13,551 nucleotides of DNA from Candidatus Thalassarchaeaceae archaeon (GTDB lineage Archaea > Thermoplasmatota > Poseidoniia > Poseidoniales > Thalassarchaeaceae): NCBI GenBank assembly GCA_029250565.1, contig JAQXFA010000149.1, positions 1 through 13,551 of the forward strand. The letters are read 5' to 3'. Shown in pieces: positions 1-6,045 of the stretch. Within the stretch, counting starts at the first letter, position 1. Each line of letters begins with the position of its first letter. The notes under the pieces were generated by a model, which had not been told where the DNA came from, made no database searches, and worked only from the letters and a program-made list of their open reading frames with translations. The position numbers and the translations under genes were made by a program.

Positions 1-1374
1 TCAAGTTCAATCGCTCTAGAAGGGCGCCATTCATCTTCTGGTTCAAACGGGGCGGTTCTTCTTGATATTACAGCACCAGAAGATGCGTTAGCAACTGATG
101 AACTGGTTTTTGATGTCACTATATTCGCTGCAGATGGTACCCCATATGCTACCGACACCCTCACCGTAACTGTCGCAGCGCACCGATCAATGAGTGCTAA
201 TATGCCGGCAACTGAACAGTTTGGCAAGACAGGGGAAACATCCCGTTTCCCAGTCACTTTTGCTAATACAGGAAATATTCAGGACTCATTCACCCTAACA
301 GTGTGTGACCAACCTCCTTCATCAAACCCCAATCTTTGCGATTCACCAAATTGGCCCGGTCGCTTTTCAGATTCATTGGGTTCAGAAATTACTAGTGTTT
401 CACTAGCGGCTGGCGCCTCAGTAACAGTATTCGCAGAAATTACTGTTGTAGGAGAGGACGAGTTCGAATCAGAAAATTTCCAAATCCGCATCAAGAATGT
501 CAATGACGGTACAGTCCAAGAGAGATTCGATTTGAGGGTAATTGTCTCAAACCACATCTATCGTATGGGCATGGCATTACAGTCACCTGGTGAAATCCCC
601 GATATGCAAGAGGTTGAGTTACCCCCACTAGGTGAGGTGGAAGTATGGGTGATAGTCACTAATGTAGGCTCATCATCTTACACTGAAGAGGCGATTATTT
701 CAGTAACTGGGATGGAAGCTGAAACTTCTGTGGATGTATACTTTGATAATGGCACCGTGGTAGATGGCAACATTGAGTTAGATAAGGATGAGTCTATCCT
801 TCTACGGCTTGTAATCAAGGTTGAAGATGGTGTTACAAATGGGGTTACTGGATTGATAAAAGTTTCAGCATCTTCAAGTCGCAATGCTGCAGATTTGTCA
901 ACCGTCAAAATTTCACTTTCAATAAGGACTAATCATGAGATTGGCTTTGAGGTTGATGGGGACGTTGATTCATCGATAGTTTATGGTGAAATTGCTAGGA
1001 TTTCAGTCAATATCACTAACAGTGGTAACATGGAGGAAACCATCCGTTTGTTGAGTAGTAATCCAGTACGTGGATGGGCAATTGAAATCACTGAAGAAGA
1101 GGTTTTGCTTGAACCTGGTGAAACTAGGGCTGTAGAAGTGATTGTGAAGCCGCCAACCAATCTGATGCAACCCGATACCTTTGAGTTTACATTGACTGCA
1201 GAACCAGCATCTTCTCCGGTCTCAGCACAGCCAATTGACCTCACAGTTTCAGCCACTCCTCCGACTGGATTTTTTGGTAGCGGCGGGAATTTACAAGTGA
1301 TTGGCCTGACTTTCCTCGGGCTCCTTGTTTTCGGCGCAATTGTATCGTCAATACGAGCCCGTAGAATTGAATAA
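1..1374 (+). CDS. C-terminal part of a secreted, membrane-anchored protein with Ig-like repeats (5' end outside window)
   Basis: The frame is open from base 1 with no convincing start, so the gene begins left of the window; 457 residues are visible. They read as consecutive beta-sandwich repeats of the NEW3/CARDB kind, each with an 'N-x-G' turn: TFANTGNIQDSF, VTNVGSSSYTEE and ITNSGNMEETIRL, followed by LEPGETRAVEVIVKPP. A C-terminal hydrophobic helix at about visible residues 431-448 and a short basic tail (RARRIE) give a type I topology, with the repeats outside the cell. Two cysteines (visible residues 102 and 113) could form a disulfide in a small loop. Low-complexity Ser/Thr/Glu-rich composition fits an extracellular archaeal protein. 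I infer an adhesion, S-layer-associated or surface-binding role; no catalytic motif is visible. It is separated from the complex I operon by about 200 bases and has no evident functional link to it. The repeat assignment is moderately sure, the function unknown. Confidence 0.8.
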   Translation, partial: SSSIALEGRHSSSGSNGAVLLDITAPEDALATDELVFDVTIFAADGTPYATDTLTVTVAAHRSMSANMPATEQFGKTGETSRFPVTFANTGNIQDSFTLTVCDQPPSSNPNLCDSPNWPGRFSDSLGSEITSVSLAAGASVTVFAEITVVGEDEFESENFQIRIKNVNDGTVQERFDLRVIVSNHIYRMGMALQSPGEIPDMQEVELPPLGEVEVWVIVTNVGSSSYTEEAIISVTGMEAETSVDVYFDNGTVVDGNIELDKDESILLRLVIKVEDGVTNGVTGLIKVSASSSRNAADLSTVKISLSIRTNHEIGFEVDGDVDSSIVYGEIARISVNITNSGNMEETIRLLSSNPVRGWAIEITEEEVLLEPGETRAVEVIVKPPTNLMQPDTFEFTLTAEPASSPVSAQPIDLTVSATPPTGFFGSGGNLQVIGLTFLGLLVFGAIVSSIRARRIE

Positions 1375-1424
1375 TTCAGTGGGATAAATGCTCATTTTAG
1401 CCCTAAGTGGGAGATGTTACTTGT

Positions 1425-1441
1425 TAGTAATATAGAATAAT
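1425..1441 (+). promoter_or_regulatory. Possible AT-rich promoter element (TATA-box-like) for the nuo operon
   Basis: The stretch TAGTAATATAGAATAAT is the most AT-rich segment of the gap before nuoA and loosely resembles an archaeal TATA box. If used, transcription would begin about 25 bases downstream, near 1455-1465, leaving a leader of roughly 110 bases that includes the hairpin at 1477-1491. The match is weak, no clear BRE can be distinguished, and the site is chosen mostly by position. Confidence 0.2.
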
Positions 1442-1476
1442 ACAGGTTATCAAATTCTTTGAACATACTTGGTTAA

Positions 1477-1491
1477 AGCCCCTACGGGGCT
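1477..1491 (+). terminator. GC-rich hairpin, possible terminator of the surface-protein gene or leader structure
   Basis: AGCCCC-TAC-GGGGCT forms a perfect six-pair stem with a three-base loop, followed by CTCTTT. It lies about 100 bases after the surface-protein stop and 80 bases before nuoA. The following T-run is short and interrupted, so it is a poor classical intrinsic terminator. If the AT-rich stretch at 1425-1441 is the nuo promoter, the hairpin would instead sit inside the nuo leader and could be regulatory. Confidence 0.35.
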
Positions 1492-1506
1492 CTTTGGACT
1501 TTGGTT

Positions 1507-1578
1507 ATGCTTATGGGGTCCATGCAAGTCGAGGGAAACAACGAACAGTGGTTCGATGGTGTGTGGACTAGTTGGTAG
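1507..1578 (+). CDS. Possible short leader ORF (23 codons) overlapping the nuoA start
   Basis: A frame starting at ATG 1507 (in-frame ATGs also at 1513 and 1522) encodes a hydrophilic peptide ending QWFDGVWTSW. Its TAG stop at 1576-1578 overlaps the proposed TTG start of nuoA (1572) by seven bases. An arrangement like this could couple nuoA translation to the leader, or the frame could be chance. No good ribosome-binding site precedes any of the three ATGs. A single-base indel would fuse the frame to nuoA, so a sequence error or alternative N-terminus is another reading. I do not recognise the peptide. Confidence 0.2.
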   Translation: MLMGSMQVEGNNEQWFDGVWTSW

Positions 1579-2036
1579 TTGAAAGTGTACCTAGCGCTTA
1601 CCTAGGGCTTGCAATAATGACGGTGGTTGGTTTTGGCTTTCCATTTGGGGCATTTTTGACTTCAAGATTTCTCCGCCCAACCCCGGATCCAAACAATCCA
1701 AACAAGCTAAGTTCAATACTTTTAGATGGGCTTGAATCAGACCATACATTGTATTCTCGAGGTGACTCTACCTACGAGTGTGGTTCTAATCCAATTGGCG
1801 ATGCAATGATTGATTTCCATTTCCAGTATTACTGGTATGCAATCATTTTCTTAGTGTTTGATATTGCCTTTATGTTCCTTGCATTTGGTGGTATGTTATC
1901 CATTAATGCACAGCCAAATGCCCCTGACACAATTGAATTGGCACTTGGTGGTTTAGTCACAGTCGGTTTGTTCCTTGCATTGATGTCGCTTGGAGTTTGG
2001 TATGCGTTTCGTAAGCGAGGCAGAATTTACATTTGA
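1572..2036 (+). CDS. nuoA: Complex I subunit A (NuoA/ND3-like)
   Basis: A membrane subunit at the junction of the Q module and the proton-pumping arm. The 154-residue protein has three predicted helices (about 10-30, 87-108, 124-147) and the family core, RPTPDPNNPNK followed by YECGSNPIGDA (residues 68-78). Cys70 in YECG corresponds to the loop cysteine linked to the active/deactive switch in mitochondrial ND3. Two oddities are visible. About 20 extra residues (46-67) are inserted before YECG. In helix 2 the usual FD-x-E motif reads FDIAF, so Asp97 is kept but the usual glutamate is Ala99. An in-frame TAG directly precedes the TTG codon at 1572, and no other start allows the full first helix; GGTG at 1558-1561 is the only candidate ribosome-binding site. 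The start is less certain than the gene. It begins the operon and its stop is fused to the nuoB ribosome-binding site. Confidence 0.9.
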   Translation: MVVESVPSAYLGLAIMTVVGFGFPFGAFLTSRFLRPTPDPNNPNKLSSILLDGLESDHTLYSRGDSTYECGSNPIGDAMIDFHFQYYWYAIIFLVFDIAFMFLAFGGMLSINAQPNAPDTIELALGGLVTVGLFLALMSLGVWYAFRKRGRIYI

Positions 2037-2040
2037 GGTG
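2034..2040 (+). promoter_or_regulatory. Stop codon fused to the ribosome-binding site of nuoB (TGAGGTG)
   Basis: The TGA that ends nuoA forms the first bases of the GAGGTG site for nuoB, five bases before its ATG. The same arrangement recurs at 3319-3325 (nuoC/nuoD) and 4465-4471 (nuoD/nuoH), and as TGAGGAGG at 7843-7850 (nuoK/nuoL). A terminating ribosome would sit directly on the next initiation site, which suggests translational coupling. Confidence 0.8.
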
Positions 2041-2045
2041 ACAAT

Positions 2046-2639
2046 ATGGCAGATGAAACACAAAGTTATGCAGTATTCAATAGTCAAGCGCTAATTGATA
2101 CAGTTGGCGATAGTGCTAGTGCCGGATTAGAGGCAAGTCGTCTAAAGAAATTCATCAGCGTACTAGGTGGGCGTTTCTTCAACTGGGGTCAAAGAAAGTC
2201 ATTGTTCCCTCTCCATCTAGGTATCAAATGCTGTGCATTAGAGATGGCTGCTGCTGGTGGTTCAAGATTTGACGCAGAGAGATTTGGAGTATTCTTCCGT
2301 TCATCTCCTCGTCAGTGCGACGTTATGCTTGTGAATGGTCCTATTTCTAAGAAATTCGCTGACCCAATTGTCCGTTTGTGGGAGCAAATGCCTGAACCAA
2401 AGTGGTGTATTGCAATGGGTGAGTGCGCTATTTCAGGAGGCCCCTATTATCAATCATACAACATTCTTGAAGGTGTAGATACAATAATTCCAGTTGATGT
2501 TTACATCCCAGGTTGCCCACCTCGTCCTGAGGCTTTGATTGATGGCTTCCAACACTTGCGAAAGAAAATCATGAGGATTGGCACAACACCGAGTACCGTT
2601 AGAGATGATGATGCTCCAATTATCGTTGGAGACCAGTGA
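2046..2639 (+). CDS. nuoB: Complex I subunit B (NuoB/PSST), carries 4Fe-4S cluster N2
   Basis: A soluble subunit on the cytoplasmic side that holds cluster N2 and hands electrons to quinone at the interface with NuoD. The 197-residue protein contains all four N2 ligands: the tandem Cys62-Cys63 in KCCALEM, Cys127 in MGECAISGG and Cys157 in YIPGCPPRPEA. The motifs and their spacing match the family closely. The ATG is set by GAGGTG at 2035-2040, five bases upstream and overlapping the nuoA stop codon. Residues 1-30 form a poorly conserved N-terminal segment. Arg85 and the surrounding RSSPRQCD segment correspond to the conserved region lining the quinone cavity. Nothing looks broken or missing. 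Confidence 0.97.
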   Translation: MADETQSYAVFNSQALIDTVGDSASAGLEASRLKKFISVLGGRFFNWGQRKSLFPLHLGIKCCALEMAAAGGSRFDAERFGVFFRSSPRQCDVMLVNGPISKKFADPIVRLWEQMPEPKWCIAMGECAISGGPYYQSYNILEGVDTIIPVDVYIPGCPPRPEALIDGFQHLRKKIMRIGTTPSTVRDDDAPIIVGDQ

Positions 2640-2642
2640 ATA

Positions 2643-2648
2643 GGAGGG
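2643..2648 (+). promoter_or_regulatory. Ribosome-binding site that decides the GTG start of nuoC
   Basis: GGAGGG lies seven bases before GTG 2656 and 13 bases before the in-frame ATG 2662. The first spacing is in the range used elsewhere in this operon, so the GTG is the better start. Confidence 0.7.
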
Positions 2649-2655
2649 ATATACT

Positions 2656-3321
2656 GTGGGGATGAAGATTAAAGCAGAATATGCTGAAGAATCTGCTCAA
2701 CAGGTTGTTGATGCAGCAACCACTCGCTGGAGTGGTACAAGTTTGCTTGCTGAAGTCCGTCATCATAAGAGTGGAATGAAGTTGCCATACGTGTTCATTA
2801 ATTGCCCCAAAAATCATTGGCGAGCAGTAGCAAAGTGGCTACGTTTTGAAATGGGCGCTGACCACTGTTCAATGATTACAGGAACTCACTGGCCAGAAGG
2901 CCCTGATGAGAAGAAATGGGAAGTGGTTGCCCACTTAATGCGTATGAATGTCATCAATCCTCCTGAGCGAGGAGGATGGACAGAACAAGTAATTCGTGAC
3001 CCTGCAATTTTACAAGATGATGATGTTCCGATGGAATTTGAAATCAGTATTTCAATCCCTGATACGAGAAATCCATCAGTTCAATCTGTACAAGAAGTAT
3101 GGATGGGTGCTGATTGGAATGAAAAAGAAACTTGGGATTTAGTTGGAATAGAGTTTGATGGCCATGAAGGCATGCGTAGAGTATTGCAACCACACGACAC
3201 TCCTGTTGGATTCCATCCTCTACAAAAGGAACATAAAATTCGCTACCATGATTCTGAAATCATGTACGATGATCCACAGGGCTTCGGACGTAAACCGGCT
3301 GATGATGGAAAGGTAAAGTGA
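2656..3321 (+). CDS. nuoC: Complex I subunit C (NuoC/30 kDa)
   Basis: A peripheral-arm structural subunit that packs against NuoD. The 221-residue protein has the usual alpha/beta domain (about 30-145) followed by the 30-kDa signature at residues 156-178: EKETWDLVGIEFDGH followed by RRVLQ. The family form is ERE-x-WD-x-x-G-I-x-F-x-GH-x-x-LRRIL. A polar tail follows. It is a stand-alone subunit, not fused to NuoD as in some bacteria. The start is taken as GTG 2656 because GGAGGG at 2643-2648 sits seven bases upstream; the in-frame ATG at 2662 would leave a 13-base spacer and is a less likely alternative. Its stop codon overlaps the nuoD ribosome-binding site. Confidence 0.95.
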   Translation: MGMKIKAEYAEESAQQVVDAATTRWSGTSLLAEVRHHKSGMKLPYVFINCPKNHWRAVAKWLRFEMGADHCSMITGTHWPEGPDEKKWEVVAHLMRMNVINPPERGGWTEQVIRDPAILQDDDVPMEFEISISIPDTRNPSVQSVQEVWMGADWNEKETWDLVGIEFDGHEGMRRVLQPHDTPVGFHPLQKEHKIRYHDSEIMYDDPQGFGRKPADDGKVK

Positions 3322-3330
3322 GGTGATAAA

Positions 3331-4467
3331 ATGGCAGAAATGTGGATATCAATGGGCCCTCAACACCCAATGACTCACGGACTTTGGACTCTCAAAGTCA
3401 AGGTTGATGGTGAAACAGTTGTAGATACTGTTCCAGACTTAGGTTACATCCACAGAGGTGTGGAGAAAATTTGCGAATCAAGAGATTTCACCAAGATTAC
3501 AACCTACTGTGACCGTCTTTGTTATGCAAGTGCAAACACTTGGGCACATTCGTATATTTACGCAGCTGAAGATTTGTTGGAAGTTGAAGTTCCTGCTCGT
3601 GCTGAACACATTAGAGTAATTGCAGTTGAAATGCAACGGATTGCTAGTCATTTGATGTGGCTCGGGGCATTCTGCCCAGATATTGGTAACTTAACCGCCT
3701 TCGTTTGGTGCTTGAGAGAGCGAGAAATGATGATGGATTTACTTCAAGAACTCGGTGGCTCAAGATTGCACTATAATTTCCCAAGAATTGGCGGCGTTAA
3801 GAGAGACCTTCCAATTGGGTTTGCAATGCGAGCACGCGCTAAACTCAATCTATTCCTTGACCGAATACAGGAAACAGAACAAATGCTTGATGAGAGTACT
3901 GTTTTCCTAGTCCGTACCCAAGGTGTGGGATATGCAAAGCCCGAAGAGATGGTCAACCACGGTGTTACCGGACCGAATGTTCGTGCCGGAGGAGTCAATT
4001 ATGATATTCGTTGGGCACATCCATATTCTGTATACGATGAACTTGATTGGGATGTTTCAGTTGAGCGCCCATCGATTAAGGGAGCAGATTGTTACGACCG
4101 CTATCGTGTGCGTGTAGACGAAATGCGCCAAAGTGCGCGTATGTGTTTGGATGCTCTTGACAAGATGCCAGGTGGCGCTGAAACTCATTACACTGAAGGT
4201 GACCCTATGATTCTTACAAAGGCGCGTGAGCGTGCTGAAGAAGGAAAGACAGGATTCCATCACTTTGAGGATAGCCGAGGTGAATCTATGTTCTATCTTG
4301 CAGGTGGCGGTGAGCAACGTGGAAAGCACCCTTACAGGATTTCAATCCGCTCACCGATGTTCATTACAATTCCTTATGCCTCAAAATGCATGATTGGTCA
4401 CAAAGTGGCTGATATTCCAGCAATCATGGGTTCTTTCGACCCATGTATTGGGGAGACTGATAGGTGA
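3331..4467 (+). CDS. nuoD: Complex I subunit D (NuoD/49 kDa), quinone-site subunit
   Basis: The hydrogenase-large-subunit homologue that forms the quinone pocket with NuoB. The 378-residue protein opens with MGPQHPMTHG; His12 and His16 lie in the quinone-binding loop. It continues with YIHRGVEK (39-46), then Tyr65 in DRLCYAS, the position of the quinone-contacting tyrosine. CPDIGNLTAF and GGSRLHYNFPRIGGV follow, and it ends with FDPCIGETDR. It is the usual length for an unfused NuoD. Both [NiFe] ligand pairs are incomplete, so it should bind no nickel, but one cysteine of each pair remains: Cys64 with Ser67, and Cys372 with Glu375. GAGGTG at 3320-3325, five bases before ATG 3331 and overlapping the nuoC stop, fixes the start. 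nuoH follows directly, with no nuoEFG between. Confidence 0.97.
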   Translation: MAEMWISMGPQHPMTHGLWTLKVKVDGETVVDTVPDLGYIHRGVEKICESRDFTKITTYCDRLCYASANTWAHSYIYAAEDLLEVEVPARAEHIRVIAVEMQRIASHLMWLGAFCPDIGNLTAFVWCLREREMMMDLLQELGGSRLHYNFPRIGGVKRDLPIGFAMRARAKLNLFLDRIQETEQMLDESTVFLVRTQGVGYAKPEEMVNHGVTGPNVRAGGVNYDIRWAHPYSVYDELDWDVSVERPSIKGADCYDRYRVRVDEMRQSARMCLDALDKMPGGAETHYTEGDPMILTKARERAEEGKTGFHHFEDSRGESMFYLAGGGEQRGKHPYRISIRSPMFITIPYASKCMIGHKVADIPAIMGSFDPCIGETDR

Positions 4468-4476
4468 GGTGGCATC

Positions 4477-6030
4477 ATGGAAGATTGGGTAGTTTTTCGT
4501 ACATGGGTTGGCGATTTGACCCAGATGATTGCTGACAATACTGTTGGTCAAACACGTTTTCACGATTATTCTGATGGTGTCGCTTCTGTCATGACTGAAA
4601 GCATCATGGCGGTAACGGTTTTTGGTACTATCATGGGTACAATTCTTGCCCTTCTTTGGATTGAGAGAAAATTCTTCGCTCGTATAATGGATCGCCGTGG
4701 AGCAACTATGGCCCTTCGTTCACTGTGGGTTGGTGAAGGTGGTGAACACGCTGACTGGTATGATGACTTACCATTTGGTACAGGAAAACCAATTCGATGG
4801 TTAAACAATCTTCTAAACGATAAAGCTGGAAACGCTTCTGATTATGAAACAGTTCACCGAACTAAGGATAGAGGATATCATGGTGTTTGGTGGCTGTTGC
4901 CAGGTATGATTCAAAATGTTGCAGATGGTATGAAGTTCATGACCAAGGAATGGATGGTTCCAGCAAAAGCTGACAAATTCATTTTTGAGGTTGCACCATT
5001 CATTATCATCACATCTACAGTGATGATTTTTGCTTTCATACCTCTGAGTTCCAATATTTATTCAGCAAATCCCGAACTTTCTTTATTGTTCATGATGGCA
5101 ATTTTTGGTATCGCTCCGTTTGGAGTTTTCTTTGCTGGTTGGTCATCAAACAACAAGTATACTCTGTTGGGTGGTATTCGCTCAGCGGCTCAACTGACTG
5201 CATATGAAATTCCATTGTTAGTAACAATTCTTTCCTTGGCAGTTCTTTCGGGTTCATTGAACATCATTGAGATTGCAGAATTCCAAATTTCATCGGGTGT
5301 ATGGAATATTTTCCTATTGCCTCTTGGTGCGGCATTATTCTTGATTACAATGGTTGCCGAGGTTGAACGAATTCCGTTTGATATGCCTGAGGCTGAAGCA
5401 GAACTTGTTGAAGGCTGGTGGACTGAATATGGTGGAATGCGTTGGGGATTGATGTTCGCAAGTGAATATCTACGGTGCTATGCTGCGTGTTTGCTCTTTG
5501 CAATCTTTTTCCTTGGTGCATGGGAAATGCCTTTTGGAGATACAATCATTGGAATCATTCCTAATCAAGACCTAATCCTTGGTGCAATTGGTGTAGGCCT
5601 GATTGGCTTAGCCATTGGACTGCGAAGTGAATACCCCGTTCTCCTAGCCCCTATGCCATTAGTATTCATTTCAGTGATACCACCAACTGCGTGGCTATTG
5701 TTCAAAGCATGGTTCATGTTTGCAGTATTCGTTTGGATTCGAGCATCATTACATCGAATTAGGTCAGATCAAATCCTTGAATTTGGATGGCGTTGGTTGT
5801 TGCCACTGTCACTAGTTAATTTGGCAATCGCATTTTGGCTTCGTCTTTCAATTTGGCCAGGCGATGAATGGCCATTACTCATTCCAGGATTAATTACCGC
5901 AATCGCATTAATACTCTTCATCATTCTTGGGATGGATGAAGATAAATCAGCAATGGAAGGCAGAACAAGACCGTATTCAGTTTACACCGAATCAAAGGGT
6001 CCAGCCTCACCAAGGAGCCATGATAGGTAA
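4477..6030 (+). CDS. nuoH: Complex I subunit H (NuoH/ND1-like), enlarged
   Basis: A membrane subunit that forms the quinone entry tunnel and links the Q module to the pumps. Family motifs are clear: ERKFFAR (63-69), IQNVADGMKFMTKE (145-158), VERIPFDMPEAEAELVEG (296-313) and SDQILEFGWRWLLPLS (430-445). At 517 residues it is far longer than the usual 320-350. The excess lies in three places. A soluble N-terminus of about 40 residues precedes helix 1 (43-62). About 60 polar residues (77-137) are inserted between the first helix and the VADG motif, replacing the normal GPN-containing segment. An extra C-terminal helix (about 466-485) has a charged tail. About nine helices are predicted. The start at ATG 4477 is supported by GAGGTGG five bases upstream, overlapping the nuoD stop. 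The identity is certain; the role of the added segments is unknown. Confidence 0.96.
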   Translation: MEDWVVFRTWVGDLTQMIADNTVGQTRFHDYSDGVASVMTESIMAVTVFGTIMGTILALLWIERKFFARIMDRRGATMALRSLWVGEGGEHADWYDDLPFGTGKPIRWLNNLLNDKAGNASDYETVHRTKDRGYHGVWWLLPGMIQNVADGMKFMTKEWMVPAKADKFIFEVAPFIIITSTVMIFAFIPLSSNIYSANPELSLLFMMAIFGIAPFGVFFAGWSSNNKYTLLGGIRSAAQLTAYEIPLLVTILSLAVLSGSLNIIEIAEFQISSGVWNIFLLPLGAALFLITMVAEVERIPFDMPEAEAELVEGWWTEYGGMRWGLMFASEYLRCYAACLLFAIFFLGAWEMPFGDTIIGIIPNQDLILGAIGVGLIGLAIGLRSEYPVLLAPMPLVFISVIPPTAWLLFKAWFMFAVFVWIRASLHRIRSDQILEFGWRWLLPLSLVNLAIAFWLRLSIWPGDEWPLLIPGLITAIALILFIILGMDEDKSAMEGRTRPYSVYTESKGPASPRSHDR

Positions 6031-6045
6031 TAGGAGGTAGTAAGT

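Larger units (their letters stand above)
1375..1571 (+). other. Intergenic/leader region upstream of the complex I operon
   Basis: This is the only sizeable non-coding gap in the window. It must contain the end of the surface-protein transcript and is the best place for the promoter of the nuo operon. It holds an AT-rich stretch (about 1425-1441), a six-base-pair GC-rich hairpin (1477-1491) and a short reading frame (1507-1578) that overlaps the start of nuoA. No tRNA, repeat array or insertion-sequence end is visible. Confidence 0.7.

Noticed and set aside
279..557. 92-residue - strand reading frame opposite the surface-protein gene
   Set aside because: The + strand frame is open throughout with clear Ig-like repeats; the antisense frame has no recognisable domain.
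1375..1571. tRNA or structured RNA gene in the intergenic gap
   Set aside because: Only one isolated six-pair hairpin is present, with no cloverleaf, T-loop sequence or longer conserved stem.
3923..4117. 64-residue + strand reading frame inside nuoD
   Set aside because: It lies wholly inside the strongly supported nuoD in another frame and has no recognisable motif.
3331..4467. Membrane-bound [NiFe] hydrogenase large subunit instead of NuoD
   Set aside because: Only one cysteine of each ligand pair remains (Cys64, Cys372), the quinone-site His/Tyr residues are present, and the operon is a full complex I set.
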